Positions 36,218-48,209 of a stretch of DNA of 64,000 bases are shown piece by piece (position 1 is the stretch's first letter; each line of letters starts with the position of its first letter). The translations under genes and the position numbers were made by a program. A model generated the notes under the pieces. That model saw nothing but the letters and a program-made list of their open reading frames with translations. It did not search any database and had not been told where the DNA came from. Location: assembly GCA_016802295.1 (NCBI GenBank), contig JAESIW010000200.1, positions 2,745,542-2,809,541 on the forward strand, given 5' to 3'. Origin of the DNA: Brachionus rotundiformis (taxonomy: Eukaryota > Rotifera > Eurotatoria > Ploima > Brachionidae).

Positions 36218-37690
36218 ATGCCTAAACCTAATGTATTGAGTTCTCACAGTTCAATAGCCAGCATAACAAGATCAAATTCAAATAGTAGTATTCCTAAATC
36301 AAATCTAAATCGAACAACCAAAAAAAATTCAAAAAATAGCATTAGTTATGATTCTAATCAAGAATATACTCAAATAGATGATAATTTTTTAATAAACAAT
36401 GGGCAAAATTCTAAAATCATCAGCACTTCTAGAAGCATTTTTTTCAATTTTTTCAAAGAATCAATTCAAAAATGGATTTTCCAACGGACGCTCTATCTGA
36501 CAATTCAGAAAATTTTCATTTTTATTAATTTTATTCTGTCATTAACTTTACTTGGTTTAAGTCTTTGGGTAAATATTGACGAAAGATTCATCTTAATAAC
36601 AAAATTGGCCAATACTATCTTATATTCAAGTTTTGATAGATTAATTGGATTTTTACCATTTGAATTATTGGCAATATCTTCAATTTCGTTGATACTCGAT
36701 TTGATAAACTTTGGAAGTTATAAATTTATCAAAAATTTTTTAAACTCGCACACGCCTAAACATATTCTTTATATAATCAAAAATCAACGGGCATTAGTAA
36801 ATATAAAACATGAATTTAAAGATGACCAGGAAGTAGAAACTTTAAAGCATCGAATTAAAATTCGACGAAGTTTACAAACTGTTCTGGTATACATCCGATT
36901 TCTGACAATTATTCATGTTATTTTAAATCTATTGGTATTTCTTGGTGCATGTTTTTTCAATGGACTATATTTACATTTTAACATGAAGTACATAGTTAGC
37001 TACGAGTTGCCTCAAACATTAATTAAAACAATTCGCCAATATGAAAAGCAACAACGAAATTTGGCGATAAACAGTAATGGACCAATGCTGAAATTTATCA
37101 ACTTAGGTACAAACACATTGGAGGAGAATTTAATTGATGGAATAAACATAAATTTTAAATGCTGTAACTATCAAAATCCCTTCCAATTTGGCGACATGGC
37201 TCCTGCAAGTTGTAACTTTGCTCAAGGGTGCCTAAGGCCTATGCAGAACTTTCTATGGGATTACATATATGGGAGTGTTATTGTACTGTTGGTTATTGGA
37301 GCAAGCAAATTTTTGATACAATTAGTCCTATTTTTTAATTTTAATGTGGTCTTTTATAGACGTTTGATTAAAAAAATATATTATGTGGATCTTAAAAAGT
37401 TGGTTAATAATGAATCAGATGATGACGATGATAGTGATGATTCGGAAACCAGAAAAAAATTGGAACTAATTCGTAGGCAAAAAGAAGAAAAATTGAGTAG
37501 AGAAGAAGAGGAAGAAGAACTTAGAGCGATTCAGGAGGAAACCGAGCTAAGACAAATGTTTGTTCTTGATAAAAAGCAAGAGGAATATGAAAAAATGCTG
37601 CTAAAGCAGAAGCGTTTTAAAGAGCTGAAACACGAACAAATGCAACGGCGTCTCCAGACCCAGCATTTACTCGAAATGGATGAAGTATAA
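36218..37690 (+). CDS. Tetraspanin-like four-pass protein with acidic coiled-coil tail
   Basis: Single exon, 490 residues. A Ser/Asn-rich cytoplasmic N-terminus (about 1-80) is followed by TM1 (about 93-114), TM2 (about 145-165) and TM3 (about 226-250). A large extracellular loop then carries CC (residues 314-315, FKCCNYQ), PASC (about 330-333) and GC (about 338), in the cysteine order of tetraspanins, though the usual CCG is CCN here. TM4 is about 349-373. The tail is odd for a tetraspanin: an acidic run (ESDDDDDSDDSE, about 399-411) and then about 75 residues of Glu/Lys/Arg-rich coiled coil (KEEKLSREEEEEELRAIQEE). Tetraspanins organise membrane microdomains; the tail would give a cytoplasmic binding platform. 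Assignment rests on topology and cysteines only. Confidence 0.6.
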   Translation: MPKPNVLSSHSSIASITRSNSNSSIPKSNLNRTTKKNSKNSISYDSNQEYTQIDDNFLINNGQNSKIISTSRSIFFNFFKESIQKWIFQRTLYLTIQKIFIFINFILSLTLLGLSLWVNIDERFILITKLANTILYSSFDRLIGFLPFELLAISSISLILDLINFGSYKFIKNFLNSHTPKHILYIIKNQRALVNIKHEFKDDQEVETLKHRIKIRRSLQTVLVYIRFLTIIHVILNLLVFLGACFFNGLYLHFNMKYIVSYELPQTLIKTIRQYEKQQRNLAINSNGPMLKFINLGTNTLEENLIDGININFKCCNYQNPFQFGDMAPASCNFAQGCLRPMQNFLWDYIYGSVIVLLVIGASKFLIQLVLFFNFNVVFYRRLIKKIYYVDLKKLVNNESDDDDDSDDSETRKKLELIRRQKEEKLSREEEEEELRAIQEETELRQMFVLDKKQEEYEKMLLKQKRFKELKHEQMQRRLQTQHLLEMDEV

Positions 37691-38921
37691 GCTAATTATC
37701 CAAATTGTGCGATTTTATTAGGAATTTTATTTTTTTAATGTAATAAAAATTCAATATTGGATAATATTTTTAAAAATCTTAAATGTTGATATGAATTTTA
37801 TTGTTTTTTTAATTTATCGAAAAATAAATTTATGTAAATTTCTAATAATTTTTTTCAACATTTTACCTATTGAAAATAAGATTTCAAGCTCGAAATTAAC
37901 ATTTTTCAATTCTATATCGAAAACCATTGCTTATAATATTATTATACGATTCTAATAATCATATTTAAATTTAAAAAATGTAAAATAGTGACATTTTACT
38001 ATTTAAATTGATTAATAAGTTCTATATTAATTTTAGCTGTTTTCAATCGAATCATGAAATTCCCAAAGTCCATTTTAAAAAAATACCCTTAACTTGATAA
38101 TAGATATTAATTTTTAAAAAACTTAAAGACAAATTTACTGTCTATAAACAACAAATAGGATTCAAAGCACCTGACACGAAATTTCAACATTTTTATTTAA
38201 TTTCGAGAAACATTTAGTAGATCACTAAGCTAATTTTTTATCAACATTATCAAGATCGATCACGCAATAATTACCTTTACATAATTCTCTATTTTTGATG
38301 AGTTCAAAATGTTTCTAATTTTAGTTAAGATAATTTAAGTTTACACGGCAAAATTTTTAATTTTAACAAAGTCAAACCATTCTTCCTTAATTAACTTTTT
38401 TTCCGAATGACAATTCATCATTTAAATCTTTAAATTTCTAATTTTTTTTAAAATTTCGAAATGATCTTTTAATTATTTAAATCAAAGGAACTATAACGAT
38501 TAATTTAGATATTTTTTTATTTTTATTTTTGTTTTCTGTACATCTCTTGGGCATTTTTTAAATCAACAACATTCGTAAAAAATCGAATCCAAACTTTAAT
38601 TTAAATAAAATTTTCGATTGGAAAATACACTAATATAGATTGTTTTTTATTAATTTTACATTTATTTTACATAATTTTCCACTAAATAGGGTTACAGATT
38701 TTTTCCCAAAATCGATTGCATTTTTTAGCTCATAAGCTAAATGAAATAGTTTTTAAAGAAAATTAAAATTTTTATTCGAATGAATTTTCTAGCTAAGAGA
38801 TCTTTCTCTCAAAAATTTGCTTGGATTTCTTTATCCGATTATTTTAAATGAAATTATACTAACAGATTTTTAAGCCAGAATAAATAAATAAAATATAAAA
38901 CATTTAAATTTCAGAGTAAAA
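37691..38921. other. Intergenic AT-rich DNA before YTHDF
   Basis: AATAAA at 37742-37747 follows the tetraspanin-like stop by about 50 bases. At 38905-38914 the sequence aaatttcag precedes the YTHDF start by a few bases and could be a splice acceptor of a 5' untranslated intron. Otherwise nothing is recognised. Confidence 0.35.
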
Positions 38922-40154
38922 ATGAACGATAATGAAAAATTGGAGAATGAAGAATCAAAGACCGAAGAAACAAATAACAGTGAATTGCATCAAGATTCCC
39001 ATCCCGAGAATGTAAACGGCCGTCCATTAAATTATATACAATCGCCAATGTGTTACTTTGTACCCCAATATGGTCCTTTACCCCCATACAATAATCAATA
39101 TTTTATGTATTATACAAATGTTAATAATTTTCCGAATAATCAGACTTTAGGCTACAGCAATGTAAATAAGTATCCTATTAATGAGACACAATTTAACCAA
39201 ACTGATCAATTCGAAGATTGTACTAATCAAAATTTTAAACCAAATAACAAAAATTACAAACAACCTAAGAACATGTATCATAATAAAAAGTTTTATTATT
39301 CGGAAAATCAAAGTCTTACAAATCAATTAAGTAATTTACATTTACCTTCTCAATTTGAAACAAACACTCGATTGCCAAAAGAGAGTAGACAAAATTTCAA
39401 TTCGTGCCAGAATTATCAAAACCAATTAGATTACCAAAATCAATTGTACAATCAATATATAGCTGCTCAACACTTTTTTGGTTTCTATGACACGAGTCAG
39501 AACCAAAATGCATTCCCAAATAATCATTTGATAGATTGCCATCCTTATTTTTTTAACCACAATCCTGGTGATTTTCGGTTCAATGGCGAAATTGAGGGTG
39601 CAAAAGATAGTAGATTTTTCGTCATAAAAAGCTATTCTGCTGATGATGTAATACATGGAATAAAAAATGAAATCTGGTGTTCGACCGTAAACGGAAATCA
39701 GAAACTAAATGAAGCTTTTGGTGAGTGCTCGAAAAAAGTACATGGTTCAGTTTATCTATTTTTTTCTGTTAATGGATCTGGTAAGTTTTGTGGCATGGCT
39801 GAAATGACTTCTGAAGTTGATTTTGAGACCAAGTTGGATCTATGGGCACAAGATAAATGGAAAGGAAAATTTAGTTTGAGATGGATTTTTGTGAAAGATA
39901 TTCCAAATAGAATATTAAAACATATCATTTTACCAAACAACGAAAATAAACCAGTAACAAAATCAAGAGATACACAAGAGATTTTGTTTGAACAAGCTAT
40001 TGAAATGGTAAATATATTCCGTCGGTTCATTAATAATTCAAGTTTGATCACTTTTAATCACATGAATTATCCTGTTCAAAGTAATGAACAACCTAATCAT
40101 TTAATATCAAACTCAGGTGAAGAACCGAGCAAGTCAAACCAAGAAAACAGCTAA
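38922..40154 (+). CDS. YTHDF: YTH-domain N6-methyladenosine reader (YTHDF family)
   Basis: Cytoplasmic reader of m6A in mRNA that affects translation and decay. Single exon, 410 residues. The first 225 residues are Asn/Gln/Tyr/Pro-rich and disordered, as in YTHDF proteins. The YTH domain spans about 228-380: FFVIKSYSADDVIHGIKNEI, WCSTVNGNQKLNEAF, YLFFSVNGSGKFCGMAEM, LWAQDKWKGKFSLRWIFVKD, and NNENKPVTKSRDTQE. The tryptophans of the m6A-binding cage are present (about Trp252, Trp308 and Trp313). The WAQDKWKG and RDTQE motifs place it with YTHDF, not YTHDC. AATAAA at 40345-40350 is the probable polyadenylation signal. A possible 3' splice site just before the ATG suggests an intron in the 5' untranslated region. 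Confidence 0.93.
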   Translation: MNDNEKLENEESKTEETNNSELHQDSHPENVNGRPLNYIQSPMCYFVPQYGPLPPYNNQYFMYYTNVNNFPNNQTLGYSNVNKYPINETQFNQTDQFEDCTNQNFKPNNKNYKQPKNMYHNKKFYYSENQSLTNQLSNLHLPSQFETNTRLPKESRQNFNSCQNYQNQLDYQNQLYNQYIAAQHFFGFYDTSQNQNAFPNNHLIDCHPYFFNHNPGDFRFNGEIEGAKDSRFFVIKSYSADDVIHGIKNEIWCSTVNGNQKLNEAFGECSKKVHGSVYLFFSVNGSGKFCGMAEMTSEVDFETKLDLWAQDKWKGKFSLRWIFVKDIPNRILKHIILPNNENKPVTKSRDTQEILFEQAIEMVNIFRRFINNSSLITFNHMNYPVQSNEQPNHLISNSGEEPSKSNQENS

Positions 40155-43100
40155 TATTTTACGTATTCTTTTTGAAAATTTTTAAAGTAAATTTTATCTG
40201 TTTTGAAAACTGACAATTCTTTTACAGAAAAAAAATTTTTGTATTGAAGTGTCATATTTATGGTGTTTACTGGTTTGATAATTTTTGATAATTAGATTTT
40301 TTAAACAAGTCAATATTTTAAATGTAATTTATGATAAAAATTACAATAAAAATGATATAAATAAATTTTTTTAAAACTTAAATTCTTTTTATTTCCTTTG
40401 TAGTTAAATTGAAATTTTAAATTGATAAGTACTGTAAACCAATTTTCTAAACAAGAAATTTGAATTGCTTCATTCGATTAATGAACAAGATTCTCTAATT
40501 TATGATATGTTAAATATCATTTTATCCAAAATCTTAATTTCTTTAATTTAAAAAAATTATTTTTTTCTTATATTTTTCAATTAAAATTCACTGTTTTTAT
40601 AATTAAAGCAAAAATTTAAAAAAAAAATCAAATAATATTTGATAACGAAAATTGAAATAAAATGAAGAACAAATTATTTAATAGCTTACTGGTTATAATA
40701 AAAAAGATAAATTTATTAATAAGCATTTTACTTGAAGAAAACAAATTTTATCACCACAATTTTTAAAACAAAATTACAGAATTGCAATTTTTTATTTTTA
40801 TCTACAAATAATCACTTTTTAATTTTTGTATATAAGTTTTATTTTACAAATTTGACTTAGTCAAAAAATTGAAATAAACAGAGATCATCAATTTTTTCTA
40901 TTCAGAGCTTTTTTTAACAAGAACTTAAGTACAAAAGTTTCAATTAATATTTATGTATTAATTTAAGTAAACAATGATATCAACCGAGAAATGATTTAAA
41001 TTTATTTTTAATCTTATAAATTATGATGCTTTTTATTTAATAATAAATCCATTGTCTAGTTATTTTTTAATCAAATTTATCTAAATAACTCTCTTTATAG
41101 GCTAGTTTATATGATTTGCTCGTGATTTTTTTTGTTTATAGGTTTCGGGCTTCTAAACATACTTCTAAACACTTTGATAATAACTATTTTTTTATTAGTA
41201 TTGAAATGAATTTAAAACAAAATGAATTAACTTTAAATATCTCTATTAATTATTTTAGTTTTGTAGAAGATTTATTTTTTTTAAAGCTATTTTTTGGTTT
41301 TGTTTAAAGTTTAAAATTATTTAAATTAAAATATATGAAATATCTTGTAATAAATTTTTGTCATTTTTTCTTTAACTTATCATATGATACAAATTAATCA
41401 AATTTTTTATTTGTCGCCTAATCAATTATAAAGGAATTAAATATGTAAAAAGAATTTGCAAGTGATTTTGAATTTTAAGCATATTTTTGTTATTAATTTT
41501 AAATATTATACTATTTTTATTTAGTCAAGAGCTTATTTTCCATGTTATCTTTAATTTTCTCATGAATTCACTTTTTGTACATTTCTCTACACTTATTTTA
41601 GTATCTCATTAAAAAGGCTAGAATGTACTTGAAATTGAAATAAATTAAACCGTTCTAATTAAAAAAATTCAAAATATTTGCTAAAGACTAACCTAAATTT
41701 AATTCAAAAAACGTAGACACAATGTTTCTAAGGTTGCTAAAAACCAAGTGTGTTCATTTCTTCTTTTATTGATTTGAAAACCTAACTTAAGTTTATTTTG
41801 AATAAAGATTATGATATTTTTGATACGATAATCCAAAATTAACTATAAAGACCGAACCATAAAATCATTTTAAAATAATCAAGGATTTAATCTATCTAAA
41901 CCCTTACTATATTGAGAAGAATAAGGAAAAAATTGCAAAAAAATGGCTTATTGAAAATATATTTTTAATTCAAATTAAAAAACTTGATTATTTAAAAATT
42001 AACACTCTACTTATATTATTGTTTTATCTATACAAATTATAATTTGAAGCATTAAGTTTATGTAAACGAAACTAATTTGCGATTGTTAACTATGCTTGAA
42101 GATTAATTATTAATTATTTTGCTTGATATTATTATAGGGTTATAGGTTTAAGAACAAAAATCAAAATTCTTTTATTTAATATTGTAAACATTTAGAATAC
42201 CTAGCTTAGTTTTGACTAAAAAAATTTTTGTTTGTAGACTAGTTGAATTTTAAGACATCTGAATTTTTATTTTTAATTAAGTCTAAATAATAAGTGGTTA
42301 CTTTATCTATTTAACATTAAATTGTTTAGTTGCAAACCTTTGATAATTTTTTCTAGTAGTTTTAGTTTATGAGATACAATAAAGTCATGTGACTTGAAAT
42401 TAGGTCGAATATTAAATTTCGTAGTATTTTTTGATTATTTAATTTTTAAAGAATTTTCATTAATTTTTGTTTGAAATTTAAGAAAAATAATTCAATCAAA
42501 CAATGGTGCTTAAACTTAAATTTTAATTTAGTTAATTTAGTAATTTTAGGTTTGAGCAAATTTTTTTCTCATTTGACCTATAAACTAAAATATTTAATGA
42601 TAAAAAAATCTATTGTTTCTAGATCAGTTTCATTGTTGCTTGTTTTTGAATCAAGACAGAGGGTGGTAGAGATCAGTAGAGTCTAATTTTCGAACATGAT
42701 TGACCATGTTTGAGCTTGATTGAAAGCACCATGAAGCTTTATTTGATGCTGATTTTTTTCCGAAGTAAATATGGACCATAAATAAGAATTAAAAACAAAT
42801 TAAGGAATTTCATTAGTCAAGCTTAATTGACTTCCTGTGAGAAACACAATGCCAGTCTTTGTACAAACCAAGATAAAAAAGTAATTAATTAGGGAAAATA
42901 TTTGATATCAATCAGAAAATATATGACGTATCATTGATTTTATCAAGTTTTTTGAAAAATTTTAAGGAGTCTTTTATTAGATAGTTACCAAATGGTTAGC
43001 TTGACTAAAGTTTTATGTTTTTAATTCTAATTTAAAATTTTAATTAAATAATACTATTTTCTAATATAAATTAAATATAATTTCATTATAACTAAGGTCA

Positions 43101-46100
43101 TTTTTTTTACTAGAAAAATATATATTTAGCTTATTACGTCTGTTGTTAATTAGATTTATATAAAAATTAGTTTATTTTGTTATTAATATTCTAGCTAATC
43201 ATAGATTCTGTTTATTTTTGAGTCAAATATATTTATCAGATGAAATATAATCATAAAGTAAATATTTAAAGTTTAAATTTATCCAGAAACTAGAATAAAA
43301 ATCTTCTTGAATTTAATTTCCCTAATCGATTTTTATTTGAATAAATATTCTTATTAAATTAAGCACTTGGATATGGTTCATCGTTTTGTATTGTTCAGGC
43401 ACGCTTCACAATAATTCAATCATTGTCAAAAGCAATTTTACAATCGCCTTTTGAAAAAAAGGTGAAATGACCAAAACTAGACATTAATCCAAAAATTTAG
43501 ATCATTCAGCATTTTAGTAAATCCTTTTCTATGCAAACTTAAATGCTATATCCTCCTCGAAGCAAAGAGGAGGTTTGTTAAGTATTTTTCTTATTATTTG
43601 GCATTTATTGTTTCCCATTTGTTTAAATGTTTTTTTTTTCTAATGAAACAATTTAATAAAACTTATTCAAAATATCTTTCCGGGTCATTAATGATCTTTA
43701 CTTATTTTTTATAGATATTAAGAATAATTTTTATTGTCAAAATTAATTCGAATTTAAATGATAACCTAAAGAGTTTTGCAGTATTGAACAATTTATCTAT
43801 TTAATGATAAAAATCTTTTTTAATTTACTTTGAAGGCTAATTGTTTACATTTACTTAGATACTTTTAAAAAAGTTCATATGCTTTAATTTCACACTTTTC
43901 AGGCAAATGTCATTTATTAGGCTACTTTGGTTGTTAATTATCGATGGTATTTTTTTATTTTATTTATAAATTCTTTCAAAAATTCGAAAATTTCTTTCCA
44001 CTGAATTAATTACATTTAATTTAAAAATACCACTTAAAAAGAAATTTATTTATTTGTAATCTAAGCTTAGATAAACTATTTTATTACAACTCAAACTCAA
44101 ACATTTAGTAATAAGAAATTTTACCAAATATTTAAATATTTTTATAAAGATCAAAAATGAGGACCGTGTGCGTTTATTAAGAAATACAAGATTAACTTTT
44201 TTAGAGAGAAAAAAAAATCAGTGTTATTTAAATAAATTGTCAGCTAATGCCACTTAGGTAACCTTTGGGTTTAAAGTTACATCATTTATAGGATATTTTG
44301 ATTATATTCTTTAATTATTATATTGCTTTTTTAAATTAAAGTTTAGATCAAATTTTGTTTTGGTAATTTTAATTTTTTTTGCACATATCTGACAGACAAG
44401 TAGTCCAACACTGACCATTTAGTAACATTTAGATTACCGTGAATAAAAGCTTAAAAACACTTTGAATTAATTTAGCCTATTTAAAAATGCTTATCAGCTG
44501 AAAGTTTATCATTAAGTTTTATACGATATAAAGCAGAAAAATTTAATTAAGCTAACATTGAGTTGGAGAATAAATAGCTCAAAAGAATAAATGAATAATC
44601 GATATTTACGAATTTATCTTTAAGCGTCGTTTTTTTATTCATTATTCTATAGAACTATTTCGTACTATAAAATATTTATATTATATTTTCTCCATTTAAA
44701 ATCAGATCTTATTTTATCATTTCATAAATATATTTTATTATAATTAAACTAAATAATTTGCTTGTATCTTACTTATTTTAGTTCTTCATTTCTTACTTTT
44801 CAATCAGCATAGAAAATGAAACTATTAGAGAATTTATCATAATGAGTGATTGCTTCATTGAGATATTTTGCCAAAATATAGCATGGAGAAACTATATATT
44901 TTATTATCATCTGGAGATTTTCTTATATTAATAACGTAATTCTATCGAGATGTTGATTGTTTGCTGAATGGGCCACGGGATTAGGCCCAGTTTAGCTTTT
45001 GGTAAACAAAATTCAAGCGACTAAGGGCTTAATTTTAGTAACTGGTCGACCTTGAGCAAACTCAAATCATCAAGTGTAGGGTTAGGAAAAAAACGTCCTA
45101 CTAGTTCTTGGATCTAATTTAATAAATTTTTATACGAATTCACCCTATGGAACGGTTACAATATAATAAACATTACGTCATCATTTAAACCAAGAATCTT
45201 TATAATAACTCTAGTTTGAGCTTATTTATTTATTAACACAATTTTAAAACCCATGTTTTTTTAAAGGTAAATATTCAATTGTTTGACTAGTATTAAGAAC
45301 ATTTTGAATTTATTTTAAATTCAATGATAAACGAGCCCAAAATTAATTATCCATTACTTGGCTTAAAACTATCCATCAAAGTCCTGGCTTGCCGGCTATC
45401 CATTTGGCCAGGCTTTTATGCTTGAAATGCACTAATGACATATATTTCAAGGTTATCTTTAATTTATCCGCGTGAACTTGTTTATTTTTCTTTTGAACAG
45501 ACTCAATTTAAAAAAAAACTTAAGCTTAGCAACTAAAGAGCTCTGTGAAGTGAAATTTTCAAAAGTTATCTTTTAAAATTATTTTCTATTTTTAGATAAT
45601 GCTAATAATTAGAATTTTTTAAACTTTTTGGAAAAATAAACACCATTTTTGCCATAGAAAAGTATTTATTTAGTTTGAGTAAGTTAATTTTTTTAAAAAG
45701 TTAAAAAAGATCTAAGATTTTCTAATTTAATAAATTAATGCCAAGTAAAAAAGGTAAATTCGAAAAAAAGTATCACTATCTGATAAAAAAAATAATTTTT
45801 TTAAATAGATTGTAAGAAAGATGCCATTTAAATTTTGAAAACATCTTTGGAATTACTTGTTTACATTCTGTTTTGACATGCATAAGATTTTTAAAATTCT
45901 TTAATTTTTTTGTTTAATTTTTTATTTTTGATGATTGATTTTTGATTATTTTGTACTCTACGAAATAGATAATTAAATGTTTATATCTAGTATTTGAGGG
46001 CTTCGATATTCTTACCAAGATAGAAAGCAAAAAAATTAGTAAAAATTTGCATAAATCAGATAACAACTGGATCTTTCGCCATTAAATATCCAAGTCTCTC

Positions 46101-48209
46101 AAATAGAATAAAATCAATTTAATAAATTTGTATTTTCAATTAATTGGGGATATTGGGTTATGCAATGTTTACAACAAGATAAAGCCCAAATGGTTGTTTA
46201 TAGATAAGTGTTCTCGTTTGTTGGTAAAAGATAAGTTTAATTAAGCTAACTATGATTGAAGTATTTTTATCTTTAATTAAAAATTTAGCTTAGAATAAGC
46301 ATGGATTTACTTTATTTAAGTTTAAACCTGACGGAAACTCAGTTTAAGTATTTGATCAAAATTTAGTGTAGATTTAAAATATATATATATCCTGGAATTA
46401 TTGATCGGCGAAACCAGTCTAAAAAAAATCTAATTGAGTTTTTCATTTCTTTCATTTAGAATAAATCTAAAGAGTTTCAAAATCAACACCTCAAATAAAA
46501 AATTTGATTAGTTTGTAGAATTTAATTAGCTTGAAATTTTTGTTGGCTCTATTTGAGCTAGAAACTGGTTCGATCAAAAAGTAAGAAATTTTTGGCAGTC
46601 AAGTTGGCTCTAGAAGCAAAGACTGCCTTTGCTTAATATATATAAACAAACTTTGAAAGAAATATAGATAAACAAATTTTTCTTAAACATTTGACAAACA
46701 ATCATGAGAGTTAAAAGGGCTGGCATATTTTTTGTTTCCGAGTATTTTAATTTATTAGCATAGCCTCAAGTAATAAGTGTTTACAACTTTTGCCAAGAAA
46801 AAGAACTTAAGCTATTTTACTTTTGTTAAATAAAATATTTTATTTAAACATCAAAGGCCAATATAATAAATTCAGGTATTAGATAATAGGTTGTATGCGA
46901 GCAAATTGTTTTCGATTACCTAGTTTAAAATTAAATTCATAAATTTAAAATTTTATTTTTTGTTTGAAAATAGTAATTTATTGTTAAATAAGTTTTCATG
47001 TTGTAAAATTAATACTAATTTTTCAACGGGCAAAATATATAATATTTAAAAACAATGCAAATTCTCTTCTAAGGCAGCTTAATAGAATAATAACGTGATT
47101 AGCAAATTTTTTTATTTATTATTTTATTGCTCAAGCTCAAGGATAAAAAAGGTAAATTTCTATTTAAAATGTTTATCTAGTTCTTACCTTAGCCATTTTT
47201 ACATTTGTGAAGCCTTAATAATTTTCTATTTTTGAGAGAATTTGCTTTTAACTAACAACGCCAATCTCTTGTTTTTATAAATTAAAATTTTTTTTAAGTT
47301 GTCTATAATGGAATCGTTTTCAAGTGGGCTTAAATGTCTCGGCATATTTATGTCCGATGATGATCCTTATCCGCTTGTACGCTAATAGTCTGAAATTCCA
47401 CTAAAAAACTTCTAAAAAAGGCTAATTGTGTCCGAAATTAGTGAGCAAGCTAATTTTTTTCTAATTTATATAAAATAGTTTTTCAGGTTAGATAATAGAA
47501 AATTTTCAAACTAAATTAATTAGGTTATGGGACTGAAGCAATTTGGTTCAATGACATGGCCTAGGAGCTCGCTTTTAATTCAAAATAAAATAAAATTAGC
47601 CAAATTTTCTGCAAAAGATAAATTTAATTAAAGTGGAAGTATTGTTTTTTTATGTATTTTTTTTATTGAAAAAGAAAGAGCAAATTTAATTAAAATCATA
47701 AACGCTATGCATTTTGAATCATATGCCTCTAGTTTATTCATAATGGTATGAATAAATAAATATTTGGCAAAAGGTTTTGCATAAACAGTATTTTTGTAAA
47801 TTGAATCGATTATCTTTGAACGAGTTGTTGGCTTGAGCTCTGCGTTTTATCCAATTAGTGTCTTAATAACACCAAAGCTATTACATAAATGACCATATAG
47901 TTGCGTAATTTTTCTAATTATTTAAAAATCAGCTGCTACCAATGCTTAAAATTCTTATTACAAGCGTGCTAATAAAATTAAATTGGTTTCCTCAAAATTT
48001 TTCAAAAGCCAAAGATTATTATGCTATTTTTCTCTTTTAATTTTCACTCTCTTTCTTTTTCTCTCAATTTCTCTCGCAATTCTATTTATCATTTACAATA
48101 AAATTTTAAGCACACTTAATTTAATATTTTAATTTAATTTTTTAGAAAAAAAAATTTTTTCTATCTATGCTTAAACCGTGGTTAACATTTAGTTAGAAGA
48201 AAAGTCAAG
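40155..48209. other. Eight-kilobase AT-rich gene desert
   Basis: No convincing coding region or RNA gene. Scattered short GC-rich hairpins stand out: CCTCCTC/GAGGAGG (43552-43573), TGGGCC/GGCCCA (44969-44989) and CCTGGC/GCCAGG (45383-45412). A (TA)n run is at about 46379-46390. A 25-codon frame (47308-47385) lies in a slightly GC-richer patch but is too short to claim. The size of the gap before the isolated gene at 48.2 kb suggests distal regulatory DNA. Confidence 0.35.
43552..43573. other. GC-rich perfect hairpin in the desert
   Basis: CCTCCTC, an 8-base loop (gaagcaaa), then GAGGAGG: a 7-bp perfect stem that is almost entirely G-C in DNA that is otherwise very AT-rich. Function unknown. 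Confidence 0.6.

Noticed and set aside
41116..42686. Two small open frames (41116-41307 and 42471-42686, plus)
   Set aside because: AT-driven frames full of Phe, Leu, Asn and Lys without domain, splice context or plausible composition; the expected background in this DNA.
47308..47385. 25-codon frame in a slightly GC-richer patch of the desert
   Set aside because: Too short, no splice context or recognisable motif; could be a peptide or a transposon remnant but cannot be supported.
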